From NCBI GenBank assembly GCA_002494015.1, contig DLAR01000003.1, positions 1 through 38,581 of the forward strand: a stretch of DNA of 38,581 bases, read 5' to 3'. The DNA is from Porphyromonadaceae bacterium UBA7042. Lineage in GTDB: Bacteria > Bacteroidota > Bacteroidia > Bacteroidales > Muribaculaceae. The notes beneath the pieces were generated by a model. That model searched no databases, was not told where the DNA came from, and saw only the letters and a program-made list of their open reading frames with translations. This document shows, one piece after another, positions 32,314 through 38,581 of this stretch (position 1 is its first letter; every line of letters starts with the position of its first letter). Both the position numbers and the translations under genes were made by a program.

Positions 32314-33890
32314 TTGAGGATATACAACTCCGCGTCGAGCCTCAGGCGGCGGTCGAGACCATGCGCCTTATCCCGATAGTTTCGACCCTGCTGCACATCG
32401 ACGCCAACCGCATCAGGCACATCAAGATAACACGTCGTTCAATCGATGCGCGACAGCGGCGCGTGATGGTAAATGTCGGGGTCAGGGTTTGGATTGACGA
32501 AGAACCCGCCGACACATCGCTCGCCCCGGCCGTCAGCTATCCCGATGTCTCGGGAAAGCCTGACGTGATTATAGTAGGAGCCGGTCCGGCCGGGCTTTTT
32601 GCGGCCCTGCGGCTGATCGAACTGGGACTTCGCCCCGTCATCCTTGAGCGCGGAAAGGATGTCGACGAGCGTCGCAAGGACATGGCCCGCATCGCGCGTG
32701 AAAATGTCGTTAATCCCGATTCCAACTATTGTTTCGGCGAAGGCGGTGCCGGGGCGTTCTCTGACGGCAAGCTCTATACCCGCAGCAAAAAACGCGGCTC
32801 GGTCTACAAAATCCTTGCCGTGTTGCACCAGCATGGCGCAAGCGAGGAAATACTCATTGACGCGCACCCCCACATCGGCACCGACCGTCTTCCCGCCGTC
32901 ATCAAGGCTATGCGCGAGACAATCGTCCGCGCCGGGGGCGAGGTGCGTTTCAACACCCGCGTGACAGGGCTGGCGCTTGACCGCGAAAGTGACCGAGTGA
33001 CAGGGGTTATGACCGCGGCGGGAGAAAAATTTGACGGCCCCGTCATTCTCGCCACCGGCCACTCGGCCCGCGACATATACCGCATGTTGCACGACAGCGG
33101 AATCAAACTCGAGCCCAAGGGCCTTGCCATCGGCGTGCGCCTCGAACACCCGCAGCAGCTCATCGACCGCCTGCGATACCACAGTCCCGCAGGACGCGGG
33201 AAATATCTCCCGGCAGCGGAATACACGATGCTGACACGCGTCAATGACCGCGCCGTCTACTCATTCTGCATGTGCCCGGGCGGTTTCATCATCCCGGCGG
33301 CAAGCGATGACGGCCAGCTCGTGGTCAACGGAATGTCGCCATCCAACCGTGGTACAAAATGGGCCAACTCTGGAATGGTTGTCGAAATCCTCCCCGACGA
33401 TGTACCCGACCCTGCCATCGGTGACAGCGCACTGAAAATGATGGACTATCAGGAAAGCATCGAGCGTCGTTTCTGGGAAGACGCAGGGAAGACTCAGAAC
33501 GCGCCCGCACAGCGCATGACCGACTTCGTCGATTCACGTCCGTCACGCGACCTACCCTCGACCTCCTACGCCCCGGGCATCCACCCGGCACGCATCGACA
33601 AATTGTTGCCCCCCGAAATAGCAAAACGCCTACAGCAAGGATTCCGCGACTTCGACAAGAAAAACCGTGGATTTCTCACCCGTGAGGCGACACTGATCGG
33701 AGCCGAAACCCGCACCTCGTCGCCGGTGCGCATACCGCGCCATGACGACACGCTGCAACATGTCGAAATCGCGGGCCTTTTCCCCTGTGGGGAAGGTGCG
33801 GGATATGCCGGAGGCATCGTCTCGGCAGCAATCGACGGCGAGCGGTCAGCCGATGCCGTGTGTGAATATCTGAAAACCTCTGACCAATGA
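32310..33890 (+). CDS. FAD-dependent oxidoreductase
   Basis: The 526-residue protein begins at ATG 32310, overlapping the small membrane gene. Its N-terminal ~80 residues form an extra domain. Next is the dinucleotide-binding motif VIIVGAGPAGLFAALRLIELG (~residue 84-104), ERGKDVDERRKD, the flavin-contact segment FGEGGAGAFSDGKLYTRSKKRG, and a second FAD motif near the end, GLFPCGEGAGYAGGIVSAAIDG. The family is the BT_3327-like group of 'NAD(P)/FAD-dependent oxidoreductases' with an N-terminal domain, function unassigned. It overlaps ispE by 4 bases, so the two are coupled. Confidence 0.87.
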   Translation: MIEDIQLRVEPQAAVETMRLIPIVSTLLHIDANRIRHIKITRRSIDARQRRVMVNVGVRVWIDEEPADTSLAPAVSYPDVSGKPDVIIVGAGPAGLFAALRLIELGLRPVILERGKDVDERRKDMARIARENVVNPDSNYCFGEGGAGAFSDGKLYTRSKKRGSVYKILAVLHQHGASEEILIDAHPHIGTDRLPAVIKAMRETIVRAGGEVRFNTRVTGLALDRESDRVTGVMTAAGEKFDGPVILATGHSARDIYRMLHDSGIKLEPKGLAIGVRLEHPQQLIDRLRYHSPAGRGKYLPAAEYTMLTRVNDRAVYSFCMCPGGFIIPAASDDGQLVVNGMSPSNRGTKWANSGMVVEILPDDVPDPAIGDSALKMMDYQESIERRFWEDAGKTQNAPAQRMTDFVDSRPSRDLPSTSYAPGIHPARIDKLLPPEIAKRLQQGFRDFDKKNRGFLTREATLIGAETRTSSPVRIPRHDDTLQHVEIAGLFPCGEGAGYAGGIVSAAIDGERSADAVCEYLKTSDQ

Positions 33891-34726
33891 TACTGTTCCC
33901 TAACGCAAAAATAAACCTCGGCCTTGACATCCTTTTCAAGCGCGAGGACGGCTACCACGAAGTCGTTACCGCCATGACACCTGTCGGGTGGCACGATATT
34001 CTTGAAATTGTCCCCGCGCGAGGCACCGAGACGACACTGACCACTTCGGGACGGCCTGTAAACTGCCCGACCGAGAAGAACCTCGTCATGAAAGCCTATC
34101 GCGCGATGGCCGAGGCCGTCAACCTCCCCCCCGTCGACATTTATCTGCGTAAAATCATCCCCGACGGGGCCGGACTCGGTGGCGGGTCGGCCGATGCTGC
34201 ATTTATGCTGCGCGGACTGAACGAGCTTTTTGCCCTCGGTTTCTCCGATGACAGTCTCGCCCAAATCGCCTCGTCCATCGGAGCCGACTGCCCGTTTTTC
34301 ATCTACAACCGCCCGATGCTTGCCACCGGCACCGGTACCGCCCTCTCCCCCATCGACATAAATCTCGACGGATTGACCGCCGTGATTGTCAAACCGGCCG
34401 AAGGTGTCACAACGGCGACAGCCTATTCCCGCGTAACCCCCTCGATTCCCGACAAGGCACTGCCCGAGACGGTATGCCTCCCGGTCACCGAGTGGCGCGG
34501 CCGATTGAAAAACGACTTCGAGCCGTCGGTTTTCCCGCTTTTGCCCCAAGTCGCCGCCATCAAGAATCATCTTGACGAGATGGGAGCCGTCTATTCATCC
34601 ATGAGCGGGTCAGGCTCGGCTGTATATGGGCTTTTCGAGTGTGACATTTTGGCAGAAACGGTCAAAGCGGCCTTCCCCGAATGTGACACATGGACAGGCC
34701 CTTTGCAAGACACCGAAACTTTATAG
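33887..34726 (+). CDS. ispE: 4-diphosphocytidyl-2-C-methyl-D-erythritol kinase
   Basis: The 279-residue GHMP kinase phosphorylates CDP-ME in the MEP isoprenoid pathway, giving precursors for undecaprenyl phosphate and quinones. It has PNAKINLGLDILFKREDGYHEVVT (residues ~5-28), the GHMP ATP loop GAGLGGGSADAAFMLRGLN (~95-113), ADCPFF and the C-terminal SSMSGSGSAVYGLFE. Length is normal. It starts with ATG overlapping the FAD oxidoreductase stop (ATGA). Confidence 0.96.
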   Translation: MILFPNAKINLGLDILFKREDGYHEVVTAMTPVGWHDILEIVPARGTETTLTTSGRPVNCPTEKNLVMKAYRAMAEAVNLPPVDIYLRKIIPDGAGLGGGSADAAFMLRGLNELFALGFSDDSLAQIASSIGADCPFFIYNRPMLATGTGTALSPIDINLDGLTAVIVKPAEGVTTATAYSRVTPSIPDKALPETVCLPVTEWRGRLKNDFEPSVFPLLPQVAAIKNHLDEMGAVYSSMSGSGSAVYGLFECDILAETVKAAFPECDTWTGPLQDTETL

Positions 34727-34775
34727 CACATTTTTTGTTACATTATTATAATTATTGCCCTAGGCTGACGAGTTT

Positions 34776-34790
34776 GGCAACATTTTTGAT
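34776..34790 (+). promoter_or_regulatory. Possible sigma-54-like -24/-12 element before grpE
   Basis: TTGGCAACATTTTTGAT (34774-34790) has GG at 34776-34777 and G at 34788, exactly the -24/-12 spacing; the usual GC at -12 reads GA. No CIRCE repeat (TTAGCACTC-N9) is present and no TAnnTTTG precedes grpE. Confidence 0.3.
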
Positions 34791-34832
34791 GTGGCATGGA
34801 ATATAATCGCGAAAAAAGAAAAACTATATATT

Positions 34833-35459
34833 ATGAGCCAGAAAAATAACAAGTCTCAAGAGCATGAAGCTCCCGAAACATACACCGTCAACCCCGACGA
34901 CGTTACAACATTCGACGACATTGAGGAGGCTGCTCAGGAAGGGGAATCCCAACTTGACGAAGCCAATGACGAAATCAACAAGGAGCTGAACGCCATCGAC
35001 GCGCTAAACCAACAGCTTGCCGACGCTCAGGCTCAGGTTGAGAAGGAGAAAAAAGAATATCTTTTCCTGATGGCAGAGTTTGACAACTTCCGCAAACGCA
35101 CCATCAAGGAAAAAAGCGAGATAATCCGCAACGCGGCAGAATCGGCAATGAAAGGACTGCTCCCGATTGTCGATGACTTTGAGCGCGGAATCGAGGCCAA
35201 CCGCTCGACCGACGACCCCGAGGCCCTGCGTCAGGGGATGGAGCTGATTTATCAGAAATTTGTCAAATATCTTGCCCAAAACGGCGTTAAACCGATTGAA
35301 AGCACCGGAGCCGACTTTGACCCCGACCTCCACGAGGCCATCGCGATGGTACCCGTTCAGGACGAGGCTCAGAAAGGCAAGGTCATCGACACTCCCACCA
35401 AGGGTTACACTATCAACGACAAAGTCCTCCGCCACGCCAAGGTTGCCGTGGGACAATAA
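34833..35459 (+). CDS. grpE: Nucleotide exchange factor GrpE
   Basis: The 208-residue protein starts at ATG 34833 (the frame is open to 34791 but lacks a start there with conserved sequence). It has an acidic disordered N-terminus, a long helix/coiled coil (~residues 45-105; QQLADAQAQVEKEKKEYLFLMAEFDNFRKRTIKEKSE), and a C-terminal beta domain with GVKPIESTGADFDPDLHEAIAMV and GYTINDKVLRHAKVAVGQ. GrpE releases ADP from DnaK. It lies 11 bases before dnaJ and is co-transcribed with it; dnaK is not in the window. Confidence 0.96.
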   Translation: MSQKNNKSQEHEAPETYTVNPDDVTTFDDIEEAAQEGESQLDEANDEINKELNAIDALNQQLADAQAQVEKEKKEYLFLMAEFDNFRKRTIKEKSEIIRNAAESAMKGLLPIVDDFERGIEANRSTDDPEALRQGMELIYQKFVKYLAQNGVKPIESTGADFDPDLHEAIAMVPVQDEAQKGKVIDTPTKGYTINDKVLRHAKVAVGQ

Positions 35460-35470
35460 CAATCTAAACA

Positions 35471-36637
35471 ATGGCATCAAAAAGAGATTACTACGAAGTG
35501 CTTGGAGTCGACAAAAACGCCGACGAAAAGACCATAAAGAGCGCCTACCGCAAGCTTGCCATCAAGTATCACCCCGACAAGAATCCTGACGACAAGGAGG
35601 CTGAGGAGAAATTCAAGGAAGCGGCCGAGGCTTACGACGTGCTTTCCAATCCCGAAAAGCGCGCCAAATATGACCAGTTCGGTCACGACATGGGCCCGCA
35701 GGGATTCTCCGGCGGTGGCGGTTTTTATTCGAGCGGCGGCATGTCGATGGAGGATATTTTTGCCAACTTCGGAGACATTTTCGGCGGCGCGTTTGGCGGA
35801 ATGGGCGGTTTCAGCTCGGCAGGCGCGGGACGCGCTCGCAAACGCCAGCGTCGCGGCACCGACCTCCGCATCAAGGTCAAAGTCACCCTCGAAGACATCG
35901 CCAAAGGGGTCACTAAGACTCTCAAGATACCCACCTTTGTAAAAGACGAGCACTGCAACGGCACCGGAGCAAAAGACGGCACGGCATTCTCGACATGTCC
36001 CACCTGTAACGGCACGGGCACAGTGCTGCGCAGCCAGCAGACGATTTTCGGCGTAAGCCAGAGTCAGGTACAATGCCCCCAGTGTCAGGGCGAAGGCAAA
36101 ATCATCACCGAGAAATGCCACTATTGCAACGGTGAAGGCGTAGAACGCAAGGAAGAACTTGTCTCGTTCACGATTCCTGCCGGTGTGTCCGACGGCATGA
36201 CACTGACCGTCAAGGGCAAGGGAAACGCCGCCATTCACGGAGGTGTAAACGGCGACCTGCTCGTCGTTATCGAGGAAATCCCGCACCCCGAGCTTCTGCG
36301 CGACGGAAACGACGTGATTTACAACCTCATGCTCGACATCCCGACTGCCGCTCTCGGCGGGTCGGTCGAAGTGCCCACCATAACGGGCCGCGCCCGGCTC
36401 AAAATTCCCGCCGGGACGCAACCCGGGAAGGTGCTGCGTCTGCGCGGCAAGGGTCTCCCCTCGACCGAAGGCTACGGAACCGGCGACGAGCTTATCAACG
36501 TGATGGTCTACATCCCCGAAAACATGACCGACGACGAGAAACGGGCAATCGAATCGCTCAGCGGAAAACCCAACATGCAACCGTCGCAGTCGGTAAAAGA
36601 CCGCATTTTCAGCAAACTGCGCCACATCTTTGATTAA
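35471..36637 (+). CDS. dnaJ: Co-chaperone DnaJ (one zinc cysteine replaced)
   Basis: The 388-residue protein has a full J domain (KRDYYEVLGVDKNADEKTIKSAYRKLAIKYHPDKNPDD; HPD at ~33-35), a Gly/Phe-rich linker (~75-135), a zinc domain and a C-terminal substrate domain. Zinc motifs: motif 2 CPTCNGTG (176), motif 3 CPQCQGEG (202), motif 4 CHYCNGEG (216) are intact. Motif 1 reads D159-EHCNGTG where CxxCxGxG is expected, so the first cysteine is Asp. It stimulates DnaK ATPase and holds unfolded chains. The Asp may still ligate zinc or may weaken site I. It is followed by a nested palindrome that probably terminates the operon. Confidence 0.93.
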   Translation: MASKRDYYEVLGVDKNADEKTIKSAYRKLAIKYHPDKNPDDKEAEEKFKEAAEAYDVLSNPEKRAKYDQFGHDMGPQGFSGGGGFYSSGGMSMEDIFANFGDIFGGAFGGMGGFSSAGAGRARKRQRRGTDLRIKVKVTLEDIAKGVTKTLKIPTFVKDEHCNGTGAKDGTAFSTCPTCNGTGTVLRSQQTIFGVSQSQVQCPQCQGEGKIITEKCHYCNGEGVERKEELVSFTIPAGVSDGMTLTVKGKGNAAIHGGVNGDLLVVIEEIPHPELLRDGNDVIYNLMLDIPTAALGGSVEVPTITGRARLKIPAGTQPGKVLRLRGKGLPSTEGYGTGDELINVMVYIPENMTDDEKRAIESLSGKPNMQPSQSVKDRIFSKLRHIFD

Positions 36638-36666
36638 TCGAAATAAAACAAAGTAACAAAGACCGA

Positions 36667-36734
36667 CAAGGGCCAAAAGATTTTTATCGGTTAAGAGGTT
36701 GTTATTAAACAACCTCTTAATCTTTTGGCCCTTG
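36667..36734. terminator. Nested palindrome after dnaJ, AACAACCTCT repeat copy 2
   Basis: Outer arms CAAGGGCCAAAAGAT (36667-36681) and ATCTTTTGGCCCTTG (36720-36734) are a perfect 15-bp match. Inner arms TTAAGAGGTTGTT (36691-36703) and AACAACCTCTTAA (36708-36720) are a perfect 13-bp match around ATTA. The left side has 9 unpaired bases between arms and the right side none. The structure could end dnaJ transcripts or be a mobile repeat of the AACAACCTCT family seen at 16143-16164. Confidence 0.7.
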
Positions 36735-36755
36735 CCGATATTTACCATTTGTCAA

Positions 36756-37373
36756 ATGATTCTGTTTGATCTCGACGACACGCTGTATCCCGAAACTGAC
36801 TATGTCCACTCGGCCTATCGGGCCATCGCGGCACGATGGGGTGTGGAATTGCTACCCATGATGCTTGCGGCCCCGACGACAGCCGGGGCGTTTGACTTGG
36901 TGACCGCAACCCGGCCCGATGTCACGATTGCCGAGGTCATCACCCTGTACCGCAACCATCGACCCGACATCCGTCTGCCGTGGCAGTCGTTATACACCCT
37001 TGCACTGCTGCGAAATGCCCGAAACAGAATCGGCATTATCACCGACGGCCGCTCTGTCACACAACGCAACAAAATCGAGGCACTCGGTCTCAACCGGTTT
37101 GTGAGTCCTGAACACATAATCATATCCGAAGAAATCGGGGGTGACAAAACGACCCCCCTCCCCTTTGAAACCATCGCGGCGAGGGTGCACGATGAAAAAC
37201 TTACCTATGTGGGCGACAATCCGGCCAAAGACTTCGCCTGCCCCGCCTCGATGGGATGGCGCACAGTGTGCCTGCTGAACTCCGGCCGCAACATCCATCC
37301 CCAAAACCTCTCCATGCTCCCCCCCTCAACAATCACAATCCGCTCGCTGACCGAACTGTCAGACCTGCACTGA
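36756..37373 (+). CDS. HAD-superfamily phosphatase
   Basis: The 205-residue protein starts at ATG 36756, directly at the HAD motif I MILFDLDDTLYPE (nucleophile Asp6 and Asp8). An earlier open frame to 36699 lies inside the palindrome and is not used. Motif II is GIITDGRS, motif III has Lys in GGDKTTPLPF, motif IV is YVGDNPAKDF. The size and cap resemble YjjG/pyrimidine-nucleotidase-like HADs, but substrate is unknown. Its 3' end overlaps the convergent hydrolase gene by 15 bases. Confidence 0.86.
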   Translation: MILFDLDDTLYPETDYVHSAYRAIAARWGVELLPMMLAAPTTAGAFDLVTATRPDVTIAEVITLYRNHRPDIRLPWQSLYTLALLRNARNRIGIITDGRSVTQRNKIEALGLNRFVSPEHIIISEEIGGDKTTPLPFETIAARVHDEKLTYVGDNPAKDFACPASMGWRTVCLLNSGRNIHPQNLSMLPPSTITIRSLTELSDLH

Positions 37374-38093
37374 CGCGACAAACTGTCGGAAGTCGTCCTG
37401 CAACATACGGGTGTCACTGTCGCTGTAATAATAGTGTCCCGATGTCGGCAATACTTTTACCTTGACGCTGTGACATTCCTTAAACAATTTCGCCGAGGCC
37501 GGTGAGACCATCTCGTCATGAGCCGACAGACAGACCTGTGTCCTGACCGTAAGCCGTGAAATGATTTTCCGCACAGACTTTATCTCGGCAAACAATTCAA
37601 GATAGCGCGGCACCCATCCCAGATAATGGAGCAGATTCACGTCTTGTTCTATTCCGTAAGCCTCTAATGCAGCCTGTGTCCACCTATCCTCTTTCTTTAT
37701 ATTTCCCGAAAGAACTTTAAGAGGAGTTGACAATAATCGGCGGGTCACGCGGATTTTCAACGGCGTGTTCATCAGGAAAAGCGCGTCGGCATTTCCGGCG
37801 ACAGCCTCCCTGACAGCAAACAGTGTCCCCATCGAGTGAGCCACGATGAGAACCTTTTCATGAGTTCCCCTAAGTTTTGCCACAGCCTCGGCCACCTGAA
37901 GTTTCCACTCATCCATCGACGCTGCCGAGAAATCTTTCACGCTGCCACCATGCCCTTTCAGCAGGATATTCGTAACTGACCAGTCGCGTGGTACAAGGGG
38001 CAACAAAAAGTCAAAAAAGCCGGGATGCCCGAGTATGCCGTGGACACACAGCACCGCACATCGCGAATTTTCAACATTTATTACAGAATCCAT
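37359..38093 (-). CDS. Alpha/beta hydrolase, lysophospholipase/carboxylesterase-like
   Basis: The 244-residue protein starts at ATG 38093; a frame open to 38126 adds 11 residues without support. It has the oxyanion segment VHGILGHPGFFDFLLP (~17-32), KGHGGS, the nucleophile AHSMGTLFAV (Ser ~96), Asp in SAHDEMVSP and His in TSGHYYYSDSD. It resembles monoacylglycerol lipase/carboxylesterase-type hydrolases, though GHGGS and the SDSD after His are features of short-chain esterases. There is no signal peptide. It overlaps the HAD gene tail to tail. It lies behind the tRNA-Glu terminator and probably uses a separate promoter. Confidence 0.85.
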   Translation of the reverse strand: MDSVINVENSRCAVLCVHGILGHPGFFDFLLPLVPRDWSVTNILLKGHGGSVKDFSAASMDEWKLQVAEAVAKLRGTHEKVLIVAHSMGTLFAVREAVAGNADALFLMNTPLKIRVTRRLLSTPLKVLSGNIKKEDRWTQAALEAYGIEQDVNLLHYLGWVPRYLELFAEIKSVRKIISRLTVRTQVCLSAHDEMVSPASAKLFKECHSVKVKVLPTSGHYYYSDSDTRMLQDDFRQFVASVQV

Positions 38094-38124
38094 AATCAGA
38101 AACTCTTGGACAACGTTATAACAC

Positions 38125-38162
38125 AAAAAAAGAGACTCACCACTGCTGTGACAAGTCTCTTT
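38125..38162 (-). terminator. Rho-independent terminator of tRNA-Glu
   Basis: On the minus strand AAAGAGACT (38162-38154) pairs with AGTCTCTTT (38137-38129) over a 16-base loop that has CAC/GTG pairing, then a run of T's. It is a standard intrinsic terminator just downstream of the tRNA. Confidence 0.85.
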
Positions 38163-38176
38163 CTGATAGGTGATTG

Positions 38177-38249
38177 TAGCGAATCAGGGAATCGAACCCT
38201 GGTCTCCACCGTGAGAGGGTGGCGTGCTAGGCCACTACACTAAATCGCC
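38177..38249 (-). tRNA. tRNA-Glu (anticodon CTC)
   Basis: The 73-base cloverleaf reads, on the minus strand: acceptor GGCGATT, TA, D-arm GTGT..GCAC, anticodon stem CCACC/GGTGG with loop CTCTCAC (anticodon CTC, reads GAG), T-arm CAGGG-TTCGATT-CCCTG and 3' acceptor ATTCGCT then A. The acceptor has a G1-U72 wobble and a U6-U67 mismatch. CCA is not fully encoded (ACA follows). A promoter lies upstream and a terminator downstream. Confidence 0.92.
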
Positions 38250-38257
38250 ATTTTTCT

Positions 38258-38281
38258 TTTAACATCAGACCTCATGTCTGA
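38258..38281. other. ATCAGAC stem-loop in the tRNA leader
   Basis: ATCAGAC and GTCTGAT pair around CTCAT just upstream of the tRNA 5' end, followed on the plus strand by TTTT. It lies between the tRNA promoter and the tRNA start, so it would be in the 5' leader removed by RNase P; a plus-strand terminator is also possible. Confidence 0.4.
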
Positions 38282-38292
38282 TTTTGACACTG

Positions 38293-38324
38293 CAAAGTTA
38301 AGACACATTTTTGAATCCGCCAAA
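38293..38324 (-). promoter_or_regulatory. Promoter of tRNA-Glu
   Basis: On the minus strand TTTG (38324-38321), 20 bases, then TAACTTTG (38300-38293). Both boxes and spacing fit TTTG-N19-21-TAnnTTTG, giving a start about 37 bases before the tRNA. Confidence 0.75.
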
Positions 38325-38423
38325 CTTCAAGCCATATTTTAACCTCATTTAACAACAGTATTTCATTGTATAATCAATTCTCCCTCGCAACGACATTAAC
38401 ACAAATAGGAAACGTCCTCAAAA

Positions 38424-38573
38424 TTAAAATGAATCAGGACTGTCAATGCCCCGATGCGGATTACTGACCATCAGTCCAACGTCTTTAAGGGAAGTCAAAT
38501 CTTGGCGAGACAGTTCAGATTTCGCATAGATTTCATTCTTTTCCGCATCAGGCTCAACCCACGGCTCTTTCAT
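38424..38573 (-). CDS. Short hypothetical ORF, 49 codons
   Basis: From ATG 38573 to TAA 38426 on the minus strand. The peptide is acidic and hydrophilic (MKEPWVEPDAEKNEIYAKSE.., ending GIDSPDSF) with no membrane segment. A TAA codon sits directly before the ATG, so it is not the tail of a longer frame from outside. I do not recognise it. Codon use is plausible, but 49 codons is weak evidence, and a promoter could lie beyond the window. Confidence 0.35.
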   Translation of the reverse strand: MKEPWVEPDAEKNEIYAKSELSRQDLTSLKDVGLMVSNPHRGIDSPDSF

Positions 38574-38581
38574 TTAACCTA

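Noticed and set aside
34727..34832. CIRCE/HrcA operator for grpE
   Set aside because: No TTAGCACTC-N9-GAGTGCTAA is present; only the short TTGCC..GGCAA pair exists, which is too weak.
36699..36755. Upstream extension of the HAD gene
   Set aside because: It lies in the palindrome; HAD motif I starts directly at ATG 36756.
1..38581. CRISPR arrays, prophage or intact IS
   Set aside because: No regularly spaced repeats, integrase, capsid or transposase genes appear on either strand.

Overview
The window looks like chromosome from a gut-type Bacteroidales bacterium. I favour Muribaculaceae, but the window cannot fix the family. The reasons are: promoters of the Bacteroidetes type (TAnnTTTG, several with an upstream TTTG 19-21 bases away), few Shine-Dalgarno sites, a BtuB/BtuG vitamin B12 uptake locus, a protein with a type IX secretion sorting tail, and moderate-to-high GC for the phylum. 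Nearly all genes are core metabolism or envelope genes. There is no phage, plasmid, CRISPR array or intact insertion sequence.

Layout. 1-5.4 kb: an outer-membrane barrel protein, then (minus strand) a cobalamin riboswitch driving btuB, btuG and a secreted surface protein. 5.4-10.1 kb (minus): a retropepsin-like bilobed membrane protein, a MATE exporter, and a DUF3737 beta-helix protein overlapping a MalY/PatB C-S lyase. 10.3-13.2 kb: a carboxypeptidase-regulatory-like exported protein, a 0.4-kb hairpin-rich element with 34-bp terminal inverted repeats abutting the 3' remnant of an XRE regulator, and two divergent GNAT acetyltransferases. 13.2-19 kb (plus): B12-dependent ribonucleotide reductase nrdJ behind a structured leader, a small HExxH membrane protein, and PBP1A. 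19-27.5 kb (minus): a small basic protein, then a probable six-gene operon read from 27.5 kb: coiled-coil protein, MgtC, CPA2 antiporter, TsaC, polyprenyl-phosphate sugar transferase, ClC channel. 27.5-28.4 kb (minus): a patatin lipase. 28.5-34.7 kb (plus): alpha/beta hydrolase, membrane-anchored MurF-like ligase, Ddl-like ligase, small membrane protein, FAD oxidoreductase, ispE. 34.8-36.6 kb: grpE-dnaJ. 36.7-38.6 kb: a large nested palindrome, a HAD phosphatase, an alpha/beta hydrolase, tRNA-Glu(CTC) with its own promoter and terminator, and a 49-codon ORF at the edge.

How the genes work together. B12 import at the left end and a B12-dependent nucleotide reductase at 13.5 kb point to cobalamin-dependent DNA precursor synthesis. 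PBP1A, the MurF/Ddl-like pair and the sugar transferase serve the envelope. GrpE and DnaJ serve DnaK.

The most unusual items are the hairpin element, the MurF-like/Ddl-like/hydrolase cluster with a non-standard Ddl loop, the DTG/NTG bilobed retropepsin-like protein, the T9SS-tailed third gene of the B12 operon, the DnaJ lacking one zinc cysteine, and the nested palindrome after dnaJ.
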